Below, piece by piece: positions 7,701 through 9,948 of a DNA stretch of 9,948 nt (the first letter of the stretch is position 1; each line of letters starts with the position of its first letter). The DNA is taken from the NCBI GenBank assembly GCA_009704155.1, contig WLES01000017.1, positions 1-9,948 of the forward strand, given 5' to 3'. Both the position numbers and the translations under genes were made by a program. This stretch comes from Actinomycetota bacterium (GTDB lineage: Bacteria > Actinomycetota > Actinomycetes > Actinomycetales > Microbacteriaceae). The notes under the pieces were generated by a model. It was not told the origin of the DNA and made no database searches. It worked only from the letters and a program-made list of their open reading frames with translations.

Positions 7701-8238
7701 TGCGAACCGTCTTCTCTTTGCGGCGGCGGTGCTTCAGAATTCCAGCGGCCTCTTCGATGAATCCGCGTCGATCCTCCGGCGTTGCCTGCAGAACAGAGTC
7801 CAGGCGTCCCTGACCAACAATGACGTGCATCTCGCGGCCAAGACCGGAATCGGAGAGAAGTTCTTGAACATCGAGTAGCCGGCACGCCTCGCCGTTGATC
7901 GCGTATTCACTCTGGCCACTGCGAAACAGAATTCGAGAGATCGTGACTTCCGAATACTCGATGGGAAGTGCGCCATCGGAGTTATCGATCGTGAGAACAA
8001 CTTCGGCGCGACCCAGAGGTCCTCGAGTAGACGTACCAGCGAAAATAACGTCTTCCATTTTTCCGCCGCGAAGCGTCTTTGCACCCTGCTCGCCCATCAC
8101 CCACGCGAGAGCATCAACGACGTTCGACTTGCCCGAGCCGTTAGGACCGACGACAGCGGTCACTCCGGGCTCAAAGTCAAAAGTTGTCGACTGCGCGAAT
8201 GACTTGAAGCCCTTGAGAGTCAGGGACTTCAGGTGCAT
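4744..8238 (-). CDS. smc: Chromosome segregation/condensation ATPase SMC
   Basis: SMC forms a ring-shaped dimer that, with ScpA and ScpB, organises and helps segregate the chromosome. The 1164 residues have the full architecture. The N-terminal head carries Walker A GPNGSGKS (31-38) and a Q-loop at Q143. A first coiled coil spans about 170-495, then a hinge at about 498-650 with GxxG-type glycines (GGLAD, 526-530; RGGHG, 636-640). A second coiled coil, very rich in Ala, Glu and Arg, spans about 650-1000. The C-terminal head carries the signature LSGGE (1069-1073), Walker B FYILDE (1093-1098), the D-loop ALDD (1102-1105) and the switch histidine H1129. The signature continues with Arg1074 where many SMCs have Lys. 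The length is normal and no frameshift is visible. The ATG start is 36 nt after mutM and may have its own promoter. scpA and scpB are not in the window. Confidence 0.98.
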   Translation of the reverse strand: MHLKSLTLKGFKSFAQSTTFDFEPGVTAVVGPNGSGKSNVVDALAWVMGEQGAKTLRGGKMEDVIFAGTSTRGPLGRAEVVLTIDNSDGALPIEYSEVTISRILFRSGQSEYAINGEACRLLDVQELLSDSGLGREMHVIVGQGRLDSVLQATPEDRRGFIEEAAGILKHRRRKEKTVRKLDAMHTNLTRLNDLSGEIRRQLKPLGKQAEVAREAQNIAAVVRDARARILADDVVSLRREIDDYQRSESERQTERIIVSEQLEQVTLRLRMLEQELTSDSVDSARRVAFELEQVRERFRTLNHIIRDRITLLSQDISEAMPLLAITDEMVEAVRVEVTGLEQQLAEIEGRVGLSAAATATASAHLDTVDVDIADQGQRITQHDIERANLEGRVDLAQSRVAGAQGEQLRNENALEAARIRLAEAESALAELESPDGGTNSELETRVTDADALALSLQSQFDAERDDLHALERERDALAARVSALTQALESRDGRSSVSGRKGIRGLVADNITVRPGFEAAIAAALGGLADAVLAETRDDAIDALAHATETNAGRVEVVLATSDGKTPTSAPIKGLDTALSVVDGPLGITGILAATYIAESLDAARAAWPEVVKAGIADTAVVVTRTGEVLTRFVLRGGHGAQQSRIELAGERDESSKRLDDVSTTIERNRNALEERRDELSKAKERATAALADLRAADARNAELVSTVSRLRAQAEAANGELDRISVSIEKSTAAVDETETNLGEAVQALEAFAAQPKPTMDSTARDDALLELESARSTEVALRIEMETIRERVRSERDRAAEMARTLEADRQAAAERAAQRVQRRAQLANAEATASEIPPILEALDQSVSEAQVALADAERTRAESSSQIADLRTRETELRTRLTAVTDGVHGLEMQIYEKKLHLSNLVERAASDLGLIEEVLVAEYGPDTLVPLTDGDPVAFNRADQEARLKTAERAYDQLGRVNPLALEEFAALEQRHTFLTEQLADLEKTRTDLLQIIDELDEKMQVIFIDAFSDTKAAFDIILPILFPGGSGHLTLTDPDNPLTTGIEVSVKPAGKKIERLSLLSGGERSLAAVALLVAIFKARPSPFYILDEVEAALDDANLGRLLTVFEQLREASQLIVITHQKRTMEIADALYGVSMRGDGVSAVVGQRVAKPVEV

Positions 8239-8245
8239 GGGTTCT

Positions 8246-8251
8246 ATTATC
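8246..8251 (-). promoter_or_regulatory. Possible -10 element giving a leaderless smc transcript
   Basis: The minus strand reads GATAAT, matching TATAAT at 5 of 6 positions, followed by 7 nt (AGAACCC) and then the smc ATG. A transcript starting 7-8 nt after this hexamer would begin at or next to the start codon, a layout common in actinobacteria. There is no good -35: the hexamer 17 nt upstream is AAACTC. A rival reading is that AGGGA, 11 nt before the ATG, is a distant Shine-Dalgarno sequence for read-through mRNA from mutM. Confidence 0.4.
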
Positions 8252-8274
8252 CCTGAGCGAGAGGAGCCGAGTTT

Positions 8275-9150
8275 CTAACGAAGTCGACGCTGGCACCGTG
8301 GACAGAAATGTGACGATCGGTTCTGCCACGGTTCACGAACAATTGCCGTTGCGCATCGGGCACAGGGCTTGCCCGTCTGTCCGTAGGCATCGAGAGAAAC
8401 GTCGAAGTAACCCGACTCGCCATTGACGTTGACGTACAGCGAATCGAACGACGTGCCGCCGTGATCAAGCGCGACGGACATGACGTCGCGAAGAGCAGAA
8501 AGCAACTCGCGGTACTTTGCTGGACTCACCCGATCCGCTGGCGTCGCGTAGTGAATTCGAGCCCGCCACAGTGCTTCATCGGCGTAGATGTTTCCCACAC
8601 CGGACACCAACTCCTGGTTGAGAATTGCCGTCTTCACCGCGACCGTCCGCGAGCGAAACCGGCGAATGAGAGCGGAGTCGTCGACGGCAGGGTCGAGGAC
8701 GTCACGCGCGATGTGGGCGACTTGGCTTGGGATCAACAACCCAGTGGAACCCCAACCAGCCGGCAACCCGTCGTTTGTCGGCTGGAGGGCGTCGAGCGCA
8801 AGTGAGCCGAACAGTCGCTGGTCATGGAACGACACCGAGGGCCGACCGTCAAGCGTGAGCCTGACACGTTCGTGCTTTGTCGTGACGGAGTCGGCGACGC
8901 GAATCTGTCCGCTCATTCCCAAGTGAATGACGAGAGCATCCCCCGAATCAAGCGGACACCACATGAACTTTCCACGTCGGACGGCAGCCTGGACGGTCAC
9001 CCCAGCGAGACGAACGGCAAAATCGTTGGCAGACCCGCGATGCCGCTTGAGTGCGCGTTGATCGAAGACCTCAACAGAGTCGATTCTCGAGCCAACGAGG
9101 TGACGTTCGACACCTCGTCTAACAACCTCGACCTCTGGGAGTTCAGGCAC
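8275..9150 (-). CDS. mutM: Formamidopyrimidine-DNA glycosylase (Fpg/MutM)
   Basis: MutM is a bifunctional glycosylase/AP lyase that removes 8-oxoguanine and formamidopyrimidines from DNA in base-excision repair. The start is GTG at 9150-9148, giving PELPEVEVVRRG directly after the initiator. The catalytic Pro2 and Glu3 must be at the very N-terminus, which fixes this start against the longer open frame that reaches 9480. Other features are RRGKF with Lys61, HLGMSGQ (76-82), the helix-two-turns-helix GVGNIYADEALWRARI (184-199), and a C-terminal zinc finger with cysteines 263, 266, 283 and 286 around REPWQNRSSHFCPRC (272-286). The 291 residues are a normal length and all key residues are present. 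The start lies 1 nt after the rnc stop (TGA-C-GTG), with no strong Shine-Dalgarno sequence, so it is probably translated by reinitiation after rnc. Confidence 0.97.
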   Translation of the reverse strand: MPELPEVEVVRRGVERHLVGSRIDSVEVFDQRALKRHRGSANDFAVRLAGVTVQAAVRRGKFMWCPLDSGDALVIHLGMSGQIRVADSVTTKHERVRLTLDGRPSVSFHDQRLFGSLALDALQPTNDGLPAGWGSTGLLIPSQVAHIARDVLDPAVDDSALIRRFRSRTVAVKTAILNQELVSGVGNIYADEALWRARIHYATPADRVSPAKYRELLSALRDVMSVALDHGGTSFDSLYVNVNGESGYFDVSLDAYGQTGKPCARCATAIVREPWQNRSSHFCPRCQRRLR

Positions 9151-9151
9151 G

Positions 9152-9847
9152 TCAGCCGGCTGCCAGCGAATTCCAGGCCGCGAGGGCGGCAAAGCCTTCC
9201 GCTGCCTTTTTGCTCGTCGACTGCCCCTCACCGGACGGCGTCCCGTCAATGACCACTGTCGCGGTGAAGAGCCGAGCGTGATCGGGCCCCTCCTCGGTGA
9301 TGGAGTAGATCGGTTTTGCCCATCCTCTTCGATCACACAATTCCTGAAGCTGAGTCTTGGGGTCCATCGCAGCTCCGAATCGGTCGACATCATCGAACAA
9401 CGGTCCAACGAGAGTGAGCACGAGGTCGGTGGACGCAGCTTGACCAAGCGCGAGGAACGTCGCCCCGAACAGTGCTTCAACGACGTCCGCGAGAATCGAT
9501 GACTTAGCTGAACCGCCCGTCGAGATCTCGCCGTTGCCCAAGCGGATGAACGGCCCTAGGTCGATACGGCGTGCAACCTCGGCGAGGGCGACGGTCGACA
9601 CGAGCGCTGCTCTGCGCTTCGCCAAGTCACCCTCTGGCAGGGTCGCAAAACGCTCATACAGTTCGAGAGTGACGACTTGCTGCAAAATGGCATCGCCGAG
9701 GAACTCAAGCCGCTCGTAATGACGCCCACCGTGCTCATACGCAAACGAGCGATGGGTCAGTGCCTCAACGAGGATGTCACGCGGAATATCCACTCCAAGA
9801 ATCCCCGCAAGTTCGTCGGGGTTTCTGAACGGGAGTGGTGTCGTCAT
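9152..9847 (-). CDS. rnc: Ribonuclease III
   Basis: RNase III cleaves double-stranded RNA, processing rRNA precursors and many mRNAs. The 231 residues hold an endonuclease domain (about 10-150) with the signature ERLEFLGDA (45-53), including Glu48 and Asp52, and the second acidic pair Asp121 and Glu124 in DVVEALFGA. A double-stranded RNA-binding domain follows (about 162-230), starting at DPKTQLQEL and ending in the helix STSKKAAEGFAALAAW. Length and catalytic residues are normal. The start is ATG at 9847-9845. It has no Shine-Dalgarno sequence: the bases before it are a pyrimidine-rich tract that forms the tail of a hairpin lying 13 nt upstream. Expression must come from read-through past the rpmF terminator, or from initiation at or near the ATG. 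rpmF upstream and mutM downstream are the usual actinobacterial neighbours. Confidence 0.98.
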   Translation of the reverse strand: MTTPLPFRNPDELAGILGVDIPRDILVEALTHRSFAYEHGGRHYERLEFLGDAILQQVVTLELYERFATLPEGDLAKRRAALVSTVALAEVARRIDLGPFIRLGNGEISTGGSAKSSILADVVEALFGATFLALGQAASTDLVLTLVGPLFDDVDRFGAAMDPKTQLQELCDRRGWAKPIYSITEEGPDHARLFTATVVIDGTPSGEGQSTSKKAAEGFAALAAWNSLAAG

Positions 9848-9849
9848 GA

Positions 9850-9888
9850 GAAAAGAAACAGCGCGCCTGGAGTGACCTCAAGGCGCGC
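9850..9888 (-). terminator. Rho-independent terminator between rpmF and rnc
   Basis: On the minus strand the arms GCGCGCCT and AGGCGCGC (plus positions 9881-9888 and 9861-9868) form 8 perfect base pairs. One mismatch and 3 further pairs (GAG with CTC) follow, closed by a 4-nt loop at 9873-9876. Directly after comes a T-rich tract, TGTTTCTTTTC. This is a good intrinsic terminator for rpmF, 15 nt past its stop. The T-tract carries interspersed C residues, so some read-through into rnc is likely. Confidence 0.8.
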
Positions 9889-9903
9889 CGTCATCAGGTC
9901 TGA

Positions 9904-9948
9904 TTAAGCGTCAGCGACCTTGCGGCCCTTGTACTCAAGGAACAACTC
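9904..9948 (-). CDS. rpmF: 50S ribosomal protein L32, 3' end (runs off the right edge)
   Basis: L32 is a small zinc-ribbon or related protein of the large ribosomal subunit. Only the last 14 codons and the TAA stop (9906-9904) are visible, reading ELFLEYKGRKVADA. This matches the C-terminus of actinobacterial L32, which typically ends in LFLEYKGRKV plus a few residues. The identity is strengthened by position, since rpmF directly precedes rnc in many actinobacteria. The fragment lies before a strong terminator. The start, the length and any zinc ligands are outside the window. Confidence 0.88.
   Translation of the reverse strand, partial: ELFLEYKGRKVADA

Noticed and set aside
7048..7878. Long plus-strand open frame (276 codons) opposite smc
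   Set aside because: It lies wholly inside the SMC coiled-coil and head coding sequence, shows no family motif and has no ribosome binding site I can defend.
9151..9480. Upstream extension of MutM into rnc
   Set aside because: Fpg needs Pro at position 2 as the catalytic nucleophile. An N-terminal extension would inactivate the enzyme, and the region is the RNase III dsRNA-binding domain in another frame.
1..9948. A mobile element, CRISPR array, defence locus or wholly new system
   Set aside because: All ten genes belong to recognised families, eight of them core genes in a known actinobacterial order. I saw no transposase, integrase, spaced repeats, attachment sites or foreign-looking gene.

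Overview
This window looks like ordinary, densely packed core chromosome of an actinobacterium, most likely in or near the Microbacteriaceae (Micrococcales). The evidence is the gene order (rpmF-rnc-mutM-smc-ftsY, then ffh, then rpsP-khpA), an L32 C-terminus ending in the actinobacterial pattern LFLEYKGRKV, a DLQRPNA motif in Ffh, a ribosomal protein S16 with an Ala/Glu-rich tail, and frequent GTG starts. G+C is roughly 52-62% in the lines I counted by hand, which is moderate for the phylum. The taxon is an inference from these features.

Every gene lies on the minus strand, so transcription runs from the high-coordinate end to the low end. From 9948 downwards: the 3' end of rpmF (L32) followed by a strong hairpin/T-tract terminator; rnc (RNase III); mutM (Fpg DNA glycosylase, GTG start 1 nt after the rnc stop); smc (chromosome condensation ATPase, with a possible leaderless promoter); ftsY (SRP receptor, 3 nt after smc); a gamma-class carbonic-anhydrase-like hexapeptide protein; ffh (SRP GTPase); an EamA/DMT-family membrane transporter overlapping the ffh stop codon; a 153-nt intergenic gap with a weak terminator candidate; rpsP (S16) with an unusually long acidic repeat tail; and the 5' part of khpA (KH-domain RNA-binding protein), which runs off the left edge.

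Functionally the block joins RNA processing (rnc), base-excision repair (mutM), chromosome organisation (smc), both protein GTPases of co-translational membrane targeting (ftsY, ffh) and ribosome biogenesis (rpsP, khpA). The carbonic-anhydrase-like gene and the transporter have no obvious link to these jobs and appear to share the transcription unit. Spacings of -4 to +36 nt from rnc to the transporter suggest one long operon; the only clear breaks are before rnc and before rpsP.

I found no mobile element, CRISPR array, tRNA, rRNA, phage gene or defence system, and nothing I would call a new system. The points worth a second look are small: the long polyanionic S16 tail and its 30-bp repeat, a hairpin against the rnc start codon with no Shine-Dalgarno sequence, a candidate leaderless start for smc, and the two metabolic or transport genes next to the SRP genes.
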